Shown here: in pieces, positions 18,066-27,666 of the stretch | Numbering within the stretch: position 1 is the stretch's first letter | How the letters are laid out: every line of letters starts with the position of its first letter | From: Adhaeribacter soli | Lineage (GTDB): Bacteria; Bacteroidota; Bacteroidia; Cytophagales; Hymenobacteraceae | Assembly: GCF_008727925.1 (NCBI RefSeq) | Contig: NZ_VTWT01000001.1 | Span: 558,001-622,000 of the forward strand | Direction of reading: 5' to 3' | DNA: 64,000 nucleotides | Made by a program: the position numbers and the translations under genes | Notes under the pieces: generated by a model | What the model saw: the letters and a program-made list of their open reading frames with translations, nothing else | Databases searched by the model: none | What the model was told of the DNA's origin: nothing

Positions 18066-19790
18066 ATGCAATCCTGCTTTCCGAATATGAGTTACGCTTT
18101 CAGATTAAAATTTCTGTTTATTTTACCCTTTTTGCTGGTGCTGTTTGTTTCCTGTGGACAGCAAAGTAATAAGAATGAGGAAAATAACGAAAAAGCTTCC
18201 ACTTCCGACAGCCGTTCGGCGAAAGGCAAAGTGGTGGTAATGGACAGTGTTTTTATTATCAGTTATGTAAGAAGTGTGCCGGAGTTTAAAGAGCACGAAA
18301 AACTGGTGCGCCTTTTTTACCGCGACCGGGGCTTTAAACTGGCCTGGTTTAAAAACGGCGAACTGGTGCCTCAGGCAAACAAATTTAAGGAAGTGATTAG
18401 CAAAGCCGACCAGGAAGGCCTGAACCCGGATAATTATAAACTGAAGAACTTCGACCAGATGTACAAGGCGTATGTCGAAACGAAGGACGAAGCCACCCAA
18501 ACCAAACTGCAGCAGGAACTCGATATAGCCTTAACTGCTTCTTATTTTCACTACGGCACCGATTTTTACAAAGGCATGGTAAACCCGCGCAAAGTGAGTT
18601 CTATTGACTGGAAAGTTAAAAAGAACAAGATCAAGCTGAACAAGGCGCTGCAAACCATCCTGAAAGAGCGGGAAAGCAAATACCCGTATTACGAATTTGC
18701 CCCGCTTCACCCGGAGTACGACCGTTTGCGCACCGCCCTCAAAAAATACCGCGACCTGCAGCAATTCGGTGAATGGCCAAAGGTGGAAGAAGTAAAGAAA
18801 CTGAAGCCTAACGATGTTTCGCCTCAGGTAGCCGTTCTCCGCAAACGCTTACTCATGGAATATGAGCCGCAAAAAGCCAAGACTTTAAACGGGCAGAACG
18901 ATACCCTTTACGATGCCAACCTGGAAGTACTGGTAAAGAAATTCCAGGAACTTAACGGCCTGAAAGCGGATGGCGTTATTGGTCCGGCCACGGTAAAGCT
19001 GTTGAATATTCCTTTGGATGACCGCATCGATCAGCTTATCATCAATATGGAGCGCTGGCGCTGGATCCCGAAAAAATTTGAAGATAAGTACATCTTCGTA
19101 AACATTCCGCGCTATACCATGCACGTGATCGAAAACGGCAAGGAAGTACTGACCATGAAAGTGATCGTGGGCAAGTCGATGCACTCTACCCCGGTGTTCA
19201 GCGATAAGCTGGAGTACGTGGTTTTCTCTCCGTACTGGAACGTGCCGAACTCCATTGTGGAGAATGAAATAAAGCCGAACATGCTCAAGAATCCGAATTT
19301 CCTGGCTTCTCAGAACATGGAAATTGTTTCGGGCCAAGGCAAAAACGTAAAGCAGGTTTCGCCATCCAGCATCGACTGGAATTCGGTTACGGCCAAGAAC
19401 TTTAAATTACTGATCCGCCAGAAGCCCGGCCCTAAAAATGCGCTTGGCCCGGTAAAATTCCTGTTCCCGAACGAATACAACGTTTACCTGCATGGTACCC
19501 CTTTCGAGAACTTATTTAACCAGGATCAGCGCGGTTTCAGCCACGGCTGTATCCGATTGGAAGATCCGGCCAGCCTGGCAGAGTACCTGTTAAAGGACCG
19601 GCCGGAATGGGATCCGGAAGCAATCCAGCAGGCCATGGCAACGGGAGAAGAACAATGGGTTACCCTGAAAGCCAAGGTGCCGGTTTACATTGTTTACTTT
19701 ACCAGTTGGGTAGATAATACCGGCAATGTGCACTTCTACCAGGATCTCTATAACCACGACGAAGACCTGAAAAAAGAGTACTTCGGTTAA
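18066..19790 (+). CDS. L,D-transpeptidase of the YcbB/LdtD type, lipoprotein
   Basis: 574 residues from the ATG at 18066; a second ATG at 18087 is equally possible. The signal sequence ends in a lipobox-like FVS-C30. Order: N-terminal scaffold domain, a peptidoglycan-binding helical repeat near 270-320 (LEVLVKKFQELNGLKADGVI), then the YkuD catalytic domain with HGTP and SHGCIR, catalytic C495. The long scaffold plus PG-binding module matches YcbB rather than short YkuD enzymes. It makes 3-3 cross-links in peptidoglycan or attaches proteins to it. A terminator follows. Confidence 0.92.
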   Translation: MQSCFPNMSYAFRLKFLFILPFLLVLFVSCGQQSNKNEENNEKASTSDSRSAKGKVVVMDSVFIISYVRSVPEFKEHEKLVRLFYRDRGFKLAWFKNGELVPQANKFKEVISKADQEGLNPDNYKLKNFDQMYKAYVETKDEATQTKLQQELDIALTASYFHYGTDFYKGMVNPRKVSSIDWKVKKNKIKLNKALQTILKERESKYPYYEFAPLHPEYDRLRTALKKYRDLQQFGEWPKVEEVKKLKPNDVSPQVAVLRKRLLMEYEPQKAKTLNGQNDTLYDANLEVLVKKFQELNGLKADGVIGPATVKLLNIPLDDRIDQLIINMERWRWIPKKFEDKYIFVNIPRYTMHVIENGKEVLTMKVIVGKSMHSTPVFSDKLEYVVFSPYWNVPNSIVENEIKPNMLKNPNFLASQNMEIVSGQGKNVKQVSPSSIDWNSVTAKNFKLLIRQKPGPKNALGPVKFLFPNEYNVYLHGTPFENLFNQDQRGFSHGCIRLEDPASLAEYLLKDRPEWDPEAIQQAMATGEEQWVTLKAKVPVYIVYFTSWVDNTGNVHFYQDLYNHDEDLKKEYFG

Positions 19791-19810
19791 GAATTAAAAA
19801 TAGTATAAAT

Positions 19811-19856
19811 AAAAGGCCCGGGCAATCTCATGGATTGTCCGGGCCTTTTTGTTTTT
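19811..19856 (+). terminator. Intrinsic terminator after the L,D-transpeptidase
   Basis: AAAAGGCCCGGGCAATC pairs with GATTGTCCGGGCCTTTT (one G-U pair), followed by a T run, 20 bp after the stop. Confidence 0.88.
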
Positions 19857-20253
19857 TCCTGGCCCGAAGCTCTTCGGCAGTAACTTGTTCTTTTGCCGGT
19901 CATGCATAGGCAAGTAAGAGGCATGTAAGAATAATTAAATTTGAAATGTTGCTTGTTCCTGAGCCGGTTATAAAAGGTTAACCTGAAATTATAAGCTGGC
20001 ATTAAAAAAAACGGAAGGAAGAAATTTTAAAAAATTTAAATATGCTTTCGGAGACCTGCATAAAAGACCAGGTTAAGCAACTAAGAAAAGCTTGCCGGCA
20101 ACTTGTCTTCAGGCAAAATTTTCCGGTAAGTAACCTTCTGTCATTAAGTCATAGCCGTAAGGAATTCGCTTTTGTCGGTTAATGACTTCGGGTTCAAAGC
20201 CCGCCAGATCAGATAAAACCTGAAACGAGGGTTAAACCATTTGAATTTGGCTG

Positions 20254-20310
20254 TTTACTTTTGTAAATACATTTGTAAATTGAGTTTACAAATGTATTTA
20301 CAAAAGTAAA
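20254..20310. promoter_or_regulatory. Large inverted-repeat operator candidate
   Basis: Arms 20254-20279 and 20285-20310 are perfect 26-bp complements around the 5-nt TTGAG. Each arm contains TTTGTAAA-type half-sites twice, so the region holds four spaced half-sites. Multiple short half-sites upstream of a Cro/CI-like gene are typical of repressor operators. As no T run or downstream gene end fits, a terminator is less likely. Confidence 0.6.
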
Positions 20311-20475
20311 TAAGTATTTAAAAATTGGGTATGTAGTTTATAATGTGAAGCTAATAGCCCTAAAATTAAAGGAAAGGTTGAATAGAGGTGCGGTTTTGTA
20401 TCTACCGGATTTTGGAACCGGAAAAACTTTTGTTTATTTGTAAGTTGTAACTGGAAAGTATTTAATCTGTAAATT

Positions 20476-20901
20476 TTGCTCGAACGCATTAAGAAGATTG
20501 CCTCCCATTGGCAGCTTAGCCCAACTGCTTTGGCCGATAAGATCGAAGTCTCGCGGCCGGTAATAAGCCATATCCTGACCGGGCGTAACCGGCCCAGCCT
20601 GGAGGTTGTACAAAAGATAGCCCTTCATTTTCCGGAACTGAACCGCAACTGGCTGCTGACCGGCGAGGGCAAGATGCTCGCATCCGAAGTAAAAGCAAGC
20701 GAATCAGAAAGCCAGGTTCAGCAAGATGTTACTCCTTCTGCAATTGCTAGGGAAATAACACCGAGTAGTGAAAAGAATGAAAAAATACAAAGTGCTGAAC
20801 CGGTTAATAAGGATTCAGCTCCTTCCCGAACGGTAACCAAAACGTTAAAAAAAGTGCTGCTTTTCTATTCCGATAATTCTTTCGAAGAGTATAACCCCTG
20901 A
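20476..20901 (+). CDS. XRE/CI-type helix-turn-helix regulator, TTG start
   Basis: 141 residues. The N-terminal 60 residues form a Cro/CI HTH: LSPTALADKIEVSRPVISHI contains the turn and recognition helix, followed by RNRPSLEVVQKIALHFPELN and NWLLTGEGKM, a typical phage-repressor-like ending. The C-terminal half (about 65-141) is polar and probably disordered, ending KKVLLFYSDNSFEEYNP. The start must be TTG (20476) or ATT (20473), because an in-frame TAA lies at 20470-20472 and the first ATG is after the HTH. A 57-bp inverted repeat 166 bp upstream is a candidate operator, so it may be self-regulated. Confidence 0.82.
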   Translation: MLERIKKIASHWQLSPTALADKIEVSRPVISHILTGRNRPSLEVVQKIALHFPELNRNWLLTGEGKMLASEVKASESESQVQQDVTPSAIAREITPSSEKNEKIQSAEPVNKDSAPSRTVTKTLKKVLLFYSDNSFEEYNP

Positions 20902-21250
20902 TCCTGAAATTGAATTAAAGAAATAAATAAGCAAAGTCGTTGGGGCGAATCTTGCGTAAGGAACCGACCTTTATAACTTTCGCCTGCAAGGAGAACAGGG
21001 GAAGCGAACAAAGGTTTACCATATTTATAAAGGCGATAGGGTTGGTGATTGCTGCTAAGGTTTAACCTGTATTACATAAAGCTGGTTTAAATTAAAGCAG
21101 AAACTTAGTGAATGCCTTAACCGGGGCGGTTTTCTGCTGTTTTTATAATAAAAGCACTGACCTTCTGCCTGGGCGCTCCGGCATCCTGACTTCACGATAC
21201 AGCTAAGAATTTTTTTTATTTTTGCTCTCAATTCAGCTCTCACAAATTAT
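20902..21250. other. Intergenic region with one hairpin
   Basis: 349 bases. CCTTTATAA (20968-20976) and TTATAAAGG (21025-21033) could pair around a 48-nt loop, perhaps a small structured RNA, but nothing else supports one. A TAnnTTTG box lies at 21217-21224. Confidence 0.4.
21217..21224 (+). promoter_or_regulatory. Candidate -7 promoter box
   Basis: TATTTTTG fits TAnnTTTG, 26 bp before the ATG at 21251. No clear -33 TTG box at the right spacing. Confidence 0.35.
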
Positions 21251-21637
21251 ATGCAAACCGAATTACAGGATAACATAAAGAAGGTGGATGTACTGGCTTT
21301 TTTGTTAGAAATTAAGGAGAAGGTGCATTCCGTAGACGAATTATTGGATGCCCTGCAGGCTGAGAATAGGCGCATAGAAGATTACGGTCAGTTCAATATT
21401 GACCGGCTGCTTGAGATCAGTACTTACCAATGGCAGCTCGAACAGGTGGAGATGAAATTGAAAGCGCCGTCGCTTATTAAAATTACGTTTGCCCAGGAAG
21501 GAGAGAAGACCATTCAGCCCAAAACCGAAGAGGAAAAGATTGAAGCCTTGCTGATCGGCCTGATCATGAAGTTTTTGCGCGAAAGCGATAATGCAGGGGA
21601 TCAGGGCAATGGAGGGTTCAACCTGATTAACCCCTGA
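21251..21637 (+). CDS. Hypothetical coiled-coil protein
   Basis: 128 residues, cytoplasmic, mostly helical with heptad-like stretches (about 5-40 and 48-75) and a polar, Gly/Asn-rich tail. No motif or family is recognised. Its 3' end overlaps the opposite-strand gene 21627-22094 by 11 bp, tail to tail. Composition fits the surrounding chromosome. Confidence 0.6.
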   Translation: MQTELQDNIKKVDVLAFLLEIKEKVHSVDELLDALQAENRRIEDYGQFNIDRLLEISTYQWQLEQVEMKLKAPSLIKITFAQEGEKTIQPKTEEEKIEALLIGLIMKFLRESDNAGDQGNGGFNLINP

Positions 21638-22094
21638 TCTTTTCGGAAGAATTACTTTCCATGAACCATTCCAGCGCCTCGTTAGTATCGGCTTTGTACT
21701 GGAAGGAATAAGGCGGGTTTGTTTTTTTAAGCAGGTTGGTTATCAGCAGCGAAATATTGGTTTCGTAATGAAAATGATAGCTGGCGATCCGGGCTATTTT
21801 GCGCACGTTGGTTTTAGGTAGTTCCGATCCGTAAAAGTTCAGATGCCAGTTGTCGAGCCTTATGGGAAAACGGTCCGAATCCCGGGCATCAACAATCCAG
21901 TTTTCGATGTGCAGCTTTTGAGTAAACTTTAAGACCTCCGTCATTGCGGCTTTGTAATCGCTGTTACAAACCGAGCCTCCCAGATTAATTTCCAGCGCCT
22001 TAAACTTCTCCAGCAAGTGAACATCGATGTTCCCTTGCTGGAAAATAAGCTTTGATTGACACGAGATGAGGTGCATAAGCAACATACGGTTCAT
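21627..22094 (-). CDS. Hypothetical protein (possibly STAS/SpoIIAA-like)
   Basis: 155 residues from the ATG at 22094 (other ATGs at 22085 and 22076). No signal peptide. The middle contains ENWIVDARDSDRFP, a beta strand followed by Asp/Ser, then a helix-rich C-terminus. This order (beta-rich N-terminus, strand ending in D, helices) resembles the SpoIIAA/STAS-like proteins common in Cytophagales, but the match is weak and no function is assigned. Confidence 0.55.
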   Translation of the reverse strand: MNRMLLMHLISCQSKLIFQQGNIDVHLLEKFKALEINLGGSVCNSDYKAAMTEVLKFTQKLHIENWIVDARDSDRFPIRLDNWHLNFYGSELPKTNVRKIARIASYHFHYETNISLLITNLLKKTNPPYSFQYKADTNEALEWFMESNSSEKIRG

Positions 22095-22651
22095 AGTTAA
22101 ATCAAAGATGCAGACTATTTATTGTTAAAACAATAGCACTGCATTAATTTAATGCTATTTTTAAGACGTTCCTGCAGAATTGCCCGTTTAAGCTGACTTT
22201 AAATTTCAATTGGCCTTACGGTTATGTTCAGGTTATTTATAAACAGCGACATGCTTTCCTTTTTTAGTTTAGTTACTTGCAAACTGCCTTTTCGAAATAT
22301 AGAATTATTATTTAAAAGCTGTTTCAGGTGATTATAGATTTGTACGAAATTCGTTGAAAAAGATATAATTTTCTCAAATTAATACCGATGGTATTGAAAA
22401 AGTCTTATTTGAAGGTAGCAGCTTTTTCGGTGAAACAGGAGAGGGATTCCGTTGACTAAAGTCAACGGCAGTGGATATAATATATTAAGGGATCCAAGTT
22501 TTGAAGGAACTACCTGATAATGGTCTGAAACCGCTTTAAATAATAAAGATTACCTGTAATAAAGATTACCTGCCGTACAGATTATCCATTCCCGTTGACT
22601 TCAGTCAACGGGATTCAGTTACGGCCGGTTAAAAAGGGTAGGGAAATGCAT
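22095..22651. other. Non-coding region with two GTTGACT palindromes
   Basis: 557 bases between a minus-strand hypothetical gene and the tRNA-Asp terminator. AT-rich, no gene. Two palindromes with the same core lie at 22449-22468 and 22591-22612. Confidence 0.65.
22449..22612. repeat. Pair of GTTGACT-core palindromes
   Basis: 22449-22468 (CCGTTGACT, AA, AGTCAACGG) and 22591-22612 (CCCGTTGACT, TC, AGTCAACGGG). Flanks GGATTC and GGATTCAG also match in inverted order, so the pair may be the ends of one 164-bp element. Confidence 0.7.
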
Positions 22652-22685
22652 AAAAAAAGCCCCTCAGTTTCCTAAGAGGCTTTTT
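22652..22685 (-). terminator. Terminator of tRNA-Asp
   Basis: On the minus strand AGCCTCTTAG and CTGAGGGGCT pair (with G-U pairs), flanked by A and T runs, directly after the tRNA 3' end. Confidence 0.85.
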
Positions 22686-22686
22686 G

Positions 22687-22760
22687 CGGTCCGGACGGGA
22701 CTCGAACCCGCGACCTCCGCCGTGACAGGGCGGCATTCTAACCAACTGAACTACCGGACC
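22687..22760 (-). tRNA. tRNA-Asp (anticodon GTC)
   Basis: 74 nt. Acceptor GGTCCGG pairs with CCGGACC; discriminator G73, as expected for Asp. The anticodon arm is CCGCC-CTGTCAC-GGCGG with anticodon GTC, and the T arm carries GGTTCGAGTCC. The 3' CCA is not encoded. A promoter lies about 58 bp upstream and a terminator follows directly, so it is transcribed alone. Confidence 0.97.
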
Positions 22761-22817
22761 ATTTTCAAAACTTCTTCATTTCAGCAATTTCGGCTTGTTT
22801 GTTCCGTTTTGATGATG

Positions 22818-22849
22818 CAAATGTAGAAGGATGATCTTTACCTGCCAAA
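22818..22849 (-). promoter_or_regulatory. Promoter of tRNA-Asp
   Basis: On the minus strand TTTG (22849-22846), 20 bp spacer, TACATTTG (22825-22818): a full Bacteroidota TTTG/TAnnTTTG promoter. The predicted start leaves a leader of about 50 nt before the tRNA. Confidence 0.75.
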
Positions 22850-22948
22850 TGTTTTGGAAAACTTTTTTTTAAAGGGCTCATTTCCAGCTAAATTATTTTT
22901 TAACCATATTAATCTTGCCCGGAAATTCCTTCACTAACAGGATTCTTT

Positions 22949-22956
22949 TACCTTTG
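22949..22956 (+). promoter_or_regulatory. -7 box of accA
   Basis: TACCTTTG matches TAnnTTTG, 24 bp before the accA ATG. No good -33 TTG at 19-21 bp. Confidence 0.5.
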
Positions 22957-22980
22957 CAGGATAAATTTTAAGGAAAAACT

Positions 22981-23964
22981 ATGCTCTTGGATTTTGAACA
23001 ACCAATTGCCGCCCTCGAAGGCAAGTTGCAGGAAATGAAAAAACTGGCTGATGAAAGCCAGGTGGATGTTTCGGAGGCGGTAAAAGCCTTAGAAGAAAAA
23101 ATAAAGAACCTAAAAAAGGAAACATATGCCAACCTTACCCGCTGGCAACGGGTTCAGCTTTCGCGCCACGCCGACCGGCCTTATACCTTGGATTATATCC
23201 AGGGCATGGCCGAGAAATTCATTGAGCTGCACGGCGACCGCAACGTGGCCGACGACAAAGCCATGGTAGGCGGTTTCGGGGAGCTCGACGGACGTACGGT
23301 CATGTTCATTGGTCAGCAGAAAGGCCGCAACACCAAGCAGCGCCAGATGCGTAATTTCGGCATGGCGAACCCGGAAGGATACCGCAAAGCCTTACGCTTA
23401 ATGCGGATGGCCGAGAAATTCGGAAAACCGATCGTTACCCTGATCGATACGCCGGGTGCATTCCCGGGCCTGGAAGCTGAAGAGCGTGGCCAGGGCGAAG
23501 CCATAGCCCGAAACCTGAAAGAAATGTTCACCCTGAAAGTGCCGGTAATCTGCATTGTGATCGGGGAGGGGGCTTCCGGCGGCGCGTTGGGTATTGCCAT
23601 CGGCGACCGCGTGTTCATGCTGGAAAACACCTGGTATTCGGTTATTTCGCCGGAAAGCTGTTCTTCTATTTTATGGCGGAGCTGGAACTACAAAGAACAA
23701 GCTGCCGAAGCCCTGAAACTAACCGCTCCGGACATGCTGAAATACAAACTGGTAGACGGCATTATTAAGGAACCGCTTGGTGGTGCGCACACCAACCCGG
23801 AGAAAATGGTTAAAACGCTGAAGAAAAAGATCTTGGAAACGCTGGATGAACTCGAAGCCATGGACGCCGACGAGCGAATCTCCCAACGGATCGATAAATT
23901 CTCGAACATGGGCGTGGTAAACGAACTGTCCGGCGGCATTGAGAACAACTACACCATCATTTAA
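22981..23964 (+). CDS. accA: Acetyl-CoA carboxylase carboxyltransferase subunit alpha
   Basis: 327 residues, full length. The alpha carboxyltransferase pairs with AccD to move the carboxyl group from biotin to acetyl-CoA, the first step of fatty-acid synthesis. Seen: [16 protein letters not shown] start, [40 protein letters not shown], and the oxyanion-hole region [17 protein letters not shown]. No accD, accB or accC is in the window. A candidate -7 box lies just upstream. Confidence 0.97.
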   Translation: MLLDFEQPIAALEGKLQEMKKLADESQVDVSEAVKALEEKIKNLKKETYANLTRWQRVQLSRHADRPYTLDYIQGMAEKFIELHGDRNVADDKAMVGGFGELDGRTVMFIGQQKGRNTKQRQMRNFGMANPEGYRKALRLMRMAEKFGKPIVTLIDTPGAFPGLEAEERGQGEAIARNLKEMFTLKVPVICIVIGEGASGGALGIAIGDRVFMLENTWYSVISPESCSSILWRSWNYKEQAAEALKLTAPDMLKYKLVDGIIKEPLGGAHTNPEKMVKTLKKKILETLDELEAMDADERISQRIDKFSNMGVVNELSGGIENNYTII

Positions 23965-24101
23965 TTCTGAAAACGGATACAGCAGCTAGTCAAAAAGTTG
24001 CTGTATTTATTTTAATCAGGATAACTCCCGTCCGGAAAACCGTACAGGTTTCCGGAAAAAAAGTCGAACAATCGAATATCTAATAATCGAACAATCGAGC
24101 C

Positions 24102-24944
24102 ATGAATTTGCACGTAATTGATACCGGATTTTTTAAGCTGGATGGCGGCGCCATGTTTGGCGTGGTGCCGAAAACGCTCTGGCAACGCACTAATCCGGCC
24201 GACGAAAATAATTTGTGTACCTGGGCCATGCGCTGCCTTTTGATCGAAGACGGCAACCGCCTGATCCTGATCGATAACGGTATTGGGGACAAACAGGACG
24301 CGAAGTTCTTCAGCCATTATTACCTGCACGGCGATGCCTCCCTGCATGGCTCTTTAAAGAAGGCGGGTTTTTCAGCCGAAGATATTACCGATGTTTTCCT
24401 GACCCACCTGCACTTCGACCACTGCGGCGGTGGCGTGAAATACAAAAAAGACGGCACCGGTTTCGAGCTTACCTTCCCGAACGCCACGTACTGGAGCAAC
24501 AAAGACCACTGGAAATGGGCAACAATCCCGAATGCCCGCGAAAAAGCCAGCTTCCTGAAGGAGAACATTCTGCCGATGCAGGAAAGCGGTCACCTGAAGT
24601 TCATCGATCCGAACGAGCCTTCGCCAATCCCGCAATTCGATATCCTGTACGTAGACGGCCACACCGATAAAATGATGCTGCCGGTAATTCCTTACAAAGA
24701 CCGCACGCTGGTGTATACCGCCGACCTGCTGCCTTCCGTCGGGCATTTGCCGCTGCCTTACGTAATGGGCTACGATACCCGTCCGCTTTTAACGTTGGCC
24801 GAAAAGGAAGCTTTTCTGAACACGGCTGCCGCAAATAAATACGTACTCTTTTTCGAGCACGACTCGGTAAACGAATGTTGCACGGTTACGGAAACCGAAA
24901 AAGGCGTAAGGCTGGAAAAAACCTTTAAGCTTTCGGAAGTATAA
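24102..24944 (+). CDS. MBL-fold metallo-hydrolase
   Basis: 280 residues. The metal motif THLHFDHCGG carries H102, H104, D106 and H107, with further ligands in DGHTDKM. The start MNLHVIDTGFFKLDGGAMFG matches the lactonase/AttM-like branch of the metallo-beta-lactamase fold, but the substrate cannot be told. The stop codon overlaps the next start (TAATG at 24942-24946), so it is translationally coupled to the patatin-like lipase; both may act on lipid or ester substrates. Confidence 0.9.
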   Translation: MNLHVIDTGFFKLDGGAMFGVVPKTLWQRTNPADENNLCTWAMRCLLIEDGNRLILIDNGIGDKQDAKFFSHYYLHGDASLHGSLKKAGFSAEDITDVFLTHLHFDHCGGGVKYKKDGTGFELTFPNATYWSNKDHWKWATIPNAREKASFLKENILPMQESGHLKFIDPNEPSPIPQFDILYVDGHTDKMMLPVIPYKDRTLVYTADLLPSVGHLPLPYVMGYDTRPLLTLAEKEAFLNTAAANKYVLFFEHDSVNECCTVTETEKGVRLEKTFKLSEV

Positions 24945-25717
24945 TGCCAGGCCAGATCCGCGTTGGACTTTCTTTTTCCGGCGGCGCTGCCCGGGGCATA
25001 TCGCACTTAGGCGTGCTGAAGGCTTTGGAAGAGATTGGCGTGCCGGTTACCGTAATGTCTGGAACCAGTTCGGGCGCTATTGTGAGCGTTTTTTATGCGG
25101 CCGGTTACAAACCCGAAGAAATTCTGAAGCTGGTACAGGAAACGAACATTGCCCGGCTCATGCGTCCCGCCTTTACGCGCTTCGGCCTGATGACCCTGGA
25201 CGAGGTGGAAAAAGTGTTCCTGAAGTACCTGGGTGATATTTCGTTTGAAGACCTGCAGAAAGAAGTGATCATTACGGCTTCGGATGTTAACCAGGGCATA
25301 GTAGTATATTTTTCGGAAGGAAAACTCATTAAGCCTTTGCTGGCTTCCTGTTCGGTACCCTTACTTTACAAAGCCATCGAATATCAGAATCATTTGCTTT
25401 TGGACGGGGGCCTGCTGAACAACATGCCTGTAGAGTGCCTGACCGATAGAAGCGATTTTGTAATTGGCGTGCATTGCAACCCGCTGAACCACCAGGCAAA
25501 AATTTCTTCAGTACGTGGCATGATCGAACGGACTTTTCACCTGGCCATTAACAACAATGTGCAGGCCCGCTTCAAATTCTGTGACCTGCTCATCGAGCCG
25601 CCGGAACTGAAGAATTACCGCATCCTGGAGTATTCAAAAGCGGAAGAATTGTTTAAAGTCGGGTATGAGTACACCTTGTCTTTAGCCGATAAACTCAGGC
25701 CGCTTATTCCGCAATAA
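24944..25717 (+). CDS. Patatin-like phospholipase
   Basis: 257 residues. Oxyanion loop SGGAARG (12-18), nucleophile GTSSG with S42, and D154 in LLLDGGLLNN form the Ser-Asp dyad of patatin-like enzymes (RssA/YchK type by size). It hydrolyses acyl esters of phospholipids or thioesters. No signal peptide, so cytoplasmic. The start codon overlaps the stop of the MBL hydrolase by one base, showing a two-gene operon. Confidence 0.93.
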   Translation: MPGQIRVGLSFSGGAARGISHLGVLKALEEIGVPVTVMSGTSSGAIVSVFYAAGYKPEEILKLVQETNIARLMRPAFTRFGLMTLDEVEKVFLKYLGDISFEDLQKEVIITASDVNQGIVVYFSEGKLIKPLLASCSVPLLYKAIEYQNHLLLDGGLLNNMPVECLTDRSDFVIGVHCNPLNHQAKISSVRGMIERTFHLAINNNVQARFKFCDLLIEPPELKNYRILEYSKAEELFKVGYEYTLSLADKLRPLIPQ

Positions 25718-25786
25718 TTAGTATATTCGTTTTTACTTTTTCCATAGAAAAACCTACTGTTTTAAGACCTTCTGAAAAGAACTTTT

Positions 25787-27466
25787 ATGGCAACAACTAT
25801 TACCGATATTTCCAAGAAAGGCAAAACGCCGACTGGCACCGAACTGAACACCAAAGGCTGGATCCAGGAGGCGGCTTTGCGCATGCTTTATAACAATCTC
25901 GATCCGGATGTGGCGGAACGGCCAGAAGACCTGGTGGTTTACGGCGGCACCGGAAAAGCAGCCCGCAACTGGGAAGCCTTCGACCTGATCGTAAAAGCGC
26001 TGAAAGACCTGGAAGAAGACGAAACGCTGTTGGTACAAAGCGGAAAACCCGTAGGCATTCTTCCAACGCACAAAGATGCCCCGCGCGTACTGATCTCCAA
26101 CTCCATGCTGGTGCCGCACTGGGCCAACTGGAAAAACTTCCGCGAACTGGAAGCCAAAGGCCTGAGCATGTACGGCCAAATGACCGCCGGTTCCTGGATC
26201 TACATCGGCTCCCAAGGCATTGTGCAGGGAACTTACGAAACGTTTGCCGAAGTAGCCCGTCAGCATTTTAATGGTACGCTGAAAGGCACGCTGAACGTAA
26301 CGGCCGGTTTAGGCGGTATGGGTGGAGCGCAGCCCCTGGCTATTACCATGAACGAAGGCGTATGTTTAGCCGCCGAAGTGGAAGAATGGCGCATCCGCAA
26401 ACGCCTGGAAACCCGCTACCTCGACAAAATGACCCATTCCATTGAAGAAGGCATTGAGTGGGCGCTGGATGCCAAAGCCAAAGGCGAAGCCATTTCCATT
26501 GGTGTAGTTTGCAACGCGGTAGACCTGCTGCAGGCTTTGATCGATAAAAATATTACCCCGGATACCTTAACCGACCAGACTTCGGCGCACGACGCTTTAG
26601 TAGGTTATTTCCCGGAAGACATGAGCGTGGAAGAAGCCAATGTGCTGCGTCAGCAGGATCCGGAGCAATACGTTTCGCGTTCCCTCGATACCATGGCCCA
26701 CCACGTGCGTCAGATGCTGGAACTGCAGAAACGCGGCGCTATTACCTTCGATTACGGCAATAACCTCCGCGGCCAGGCCCACGACCTGCGCGGCGTAGAG
26801 AATGCCTTCGATTTCCCGGGCTTCGTACCGGCTTATATCCGCCCGTTATTCTGCGAAGGTAAAGGCCCGTTCCGCTGGGTAGCTTTATCCGGCGATCCGG
26901 AAGATATCCGGGTTACGGACGAGGTATTACTGGAGCTTTTCCCGGAAAACAAATCTTTGGCCCGCTGGATCAAGATGGCTCAGGAGCGCATTGCGTTCCA
27001 GGGCTTGCCGGCGCGCATTTGCTGGTTAGGGCAGGGCGAGCGCGAAATTGCCGGTCTGGCCTTTAACAAACTGGTACGCGAAGGCAAAGTAAAAGCCCCG
27101 ATTGTGATCGGCCGCGACCACCTCGATACCGGTTCAGTTGCTTCGCCGAACCGCGAAACCGAAGCCATGAAAGACGGTTCCGATGCCATTGCCGACTGGC
27201 CGGTACTGAACGCCATGATCAACACGGCGGGCGGTGCGAGCTGGGTATCGTTGCACCACGGCGGTGGCGTGGGTATTGGCTATTCTATTCATGCGGGTAT
27301 GGTAATTGTAGCCGATGGAACGGAGGAAGCCGAAATAAGATTGAAGCGCGTTTTGCACAACGATCCGGCCATGGGCGTGCTGCGTCACCTCGATGCCGGT
27401 TACGACATTGCTGCCGATACAGCCCGCAAGCATCGCCTGAATCTGAAAGACCGGTTAAACAAATAA
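25787..27466 (+). CDS. hutU: Urocanate hydratase
   Basis: 559 residues, the normal length. It converts urocanate to imidazolone propionate, step two of histidine degradation, with tightly bound NAD+. Seen: [14 protein letters not shown], the NAD-binding [10 protein letters not shown] (174-182), [13 protein letters not shown], and the conserved PARICWLG with C412, equivalent to the essential Cys near 410 of characterised enzymes. No hutH, hutI or hutG lies in the window, so the pathway genes are scattered. A terminator follows. Confidence 0.97.
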   Translation: MATTITDISKKGKTPTGTELNTKGWIQEAALRMLYNNLDPDVAERPEDLVVYGGTGKAARNWEAFDLIVKALKDLEEDETLLVQSGKPVGILPTHKDAPRVLISNSMLVPHWANWKNFRELEAKGLSMYGQMTAGSWIYIGSQGIVQGTYETFAEVARQHFNGTLKGTLNVTAGLGGMGGAQPLAITMNEGVCLAAEVEEWRIRKRLETRYLDKMTHSIEEGIEWALDAKAKGEAISIGVVCNAVDLLQALIDKNITPDTLTDQTSAHDALVGYFPEDMSVEEANVLRQQDPEQYVSRSLDTMAHHVRQMLELQKRGAITFDYGNNLRGQAHDLRGVENAFDFPGFVPAYIRPLFCEGKGPFRWVALSGDPEDIRVTDEVLLELFPENKSLARWIKMAQERIAFQGLPARICWLGQGEREIAGLAFNKLVREGKVKAPIVIGRDHLDTGSVASPNRETEAMKDGSDAIADWPVLNAMINTAGGASWVSLHHGGGVGIGYSIHAGMVIVADGTEEAEIRLKRVLHNDPAMGVLRHLDAGYDIAADTARKHRLNLKDRLNK

Positions 27467-27482
27467 ACACAGAAATGGTTTT

Positions 27483-27512
27483 AAAAAGCAGCTCTAAAAG
27501 GCTGCTTTTTTT
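27483..27512 (+). terminator. Terminator of hutU
   Basis: AAAAAGCAGC, an 8-nt loop, GCTGCTTTTTTT, 16 bp after the stop. Confidence 0.88.
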
Positions 27513-27666
27513 ATTTCATTATTTTGAAGGGCGGTGTTTGTTAAGGTAATTCCGTGGAGATTTCCTGTTTTGAAAATAGGGTTTAAAAAAGCATAGTAAA
27601 AAAGCTATAGATTTTCGTCTGTAATTAAAGTTATGCGTATAAGGTGAAAAAATAACCTAAATATAT

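Larger units (their letters stand above)
19791..20475. other. Long leader region of the HTH regulator
   Basis: 685 bases with a terminator at the left end and a 57-bp inverted-repeat operator at 20254-20310. The rest is AT-rich with no convincing gene. Confidence 0.6.
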
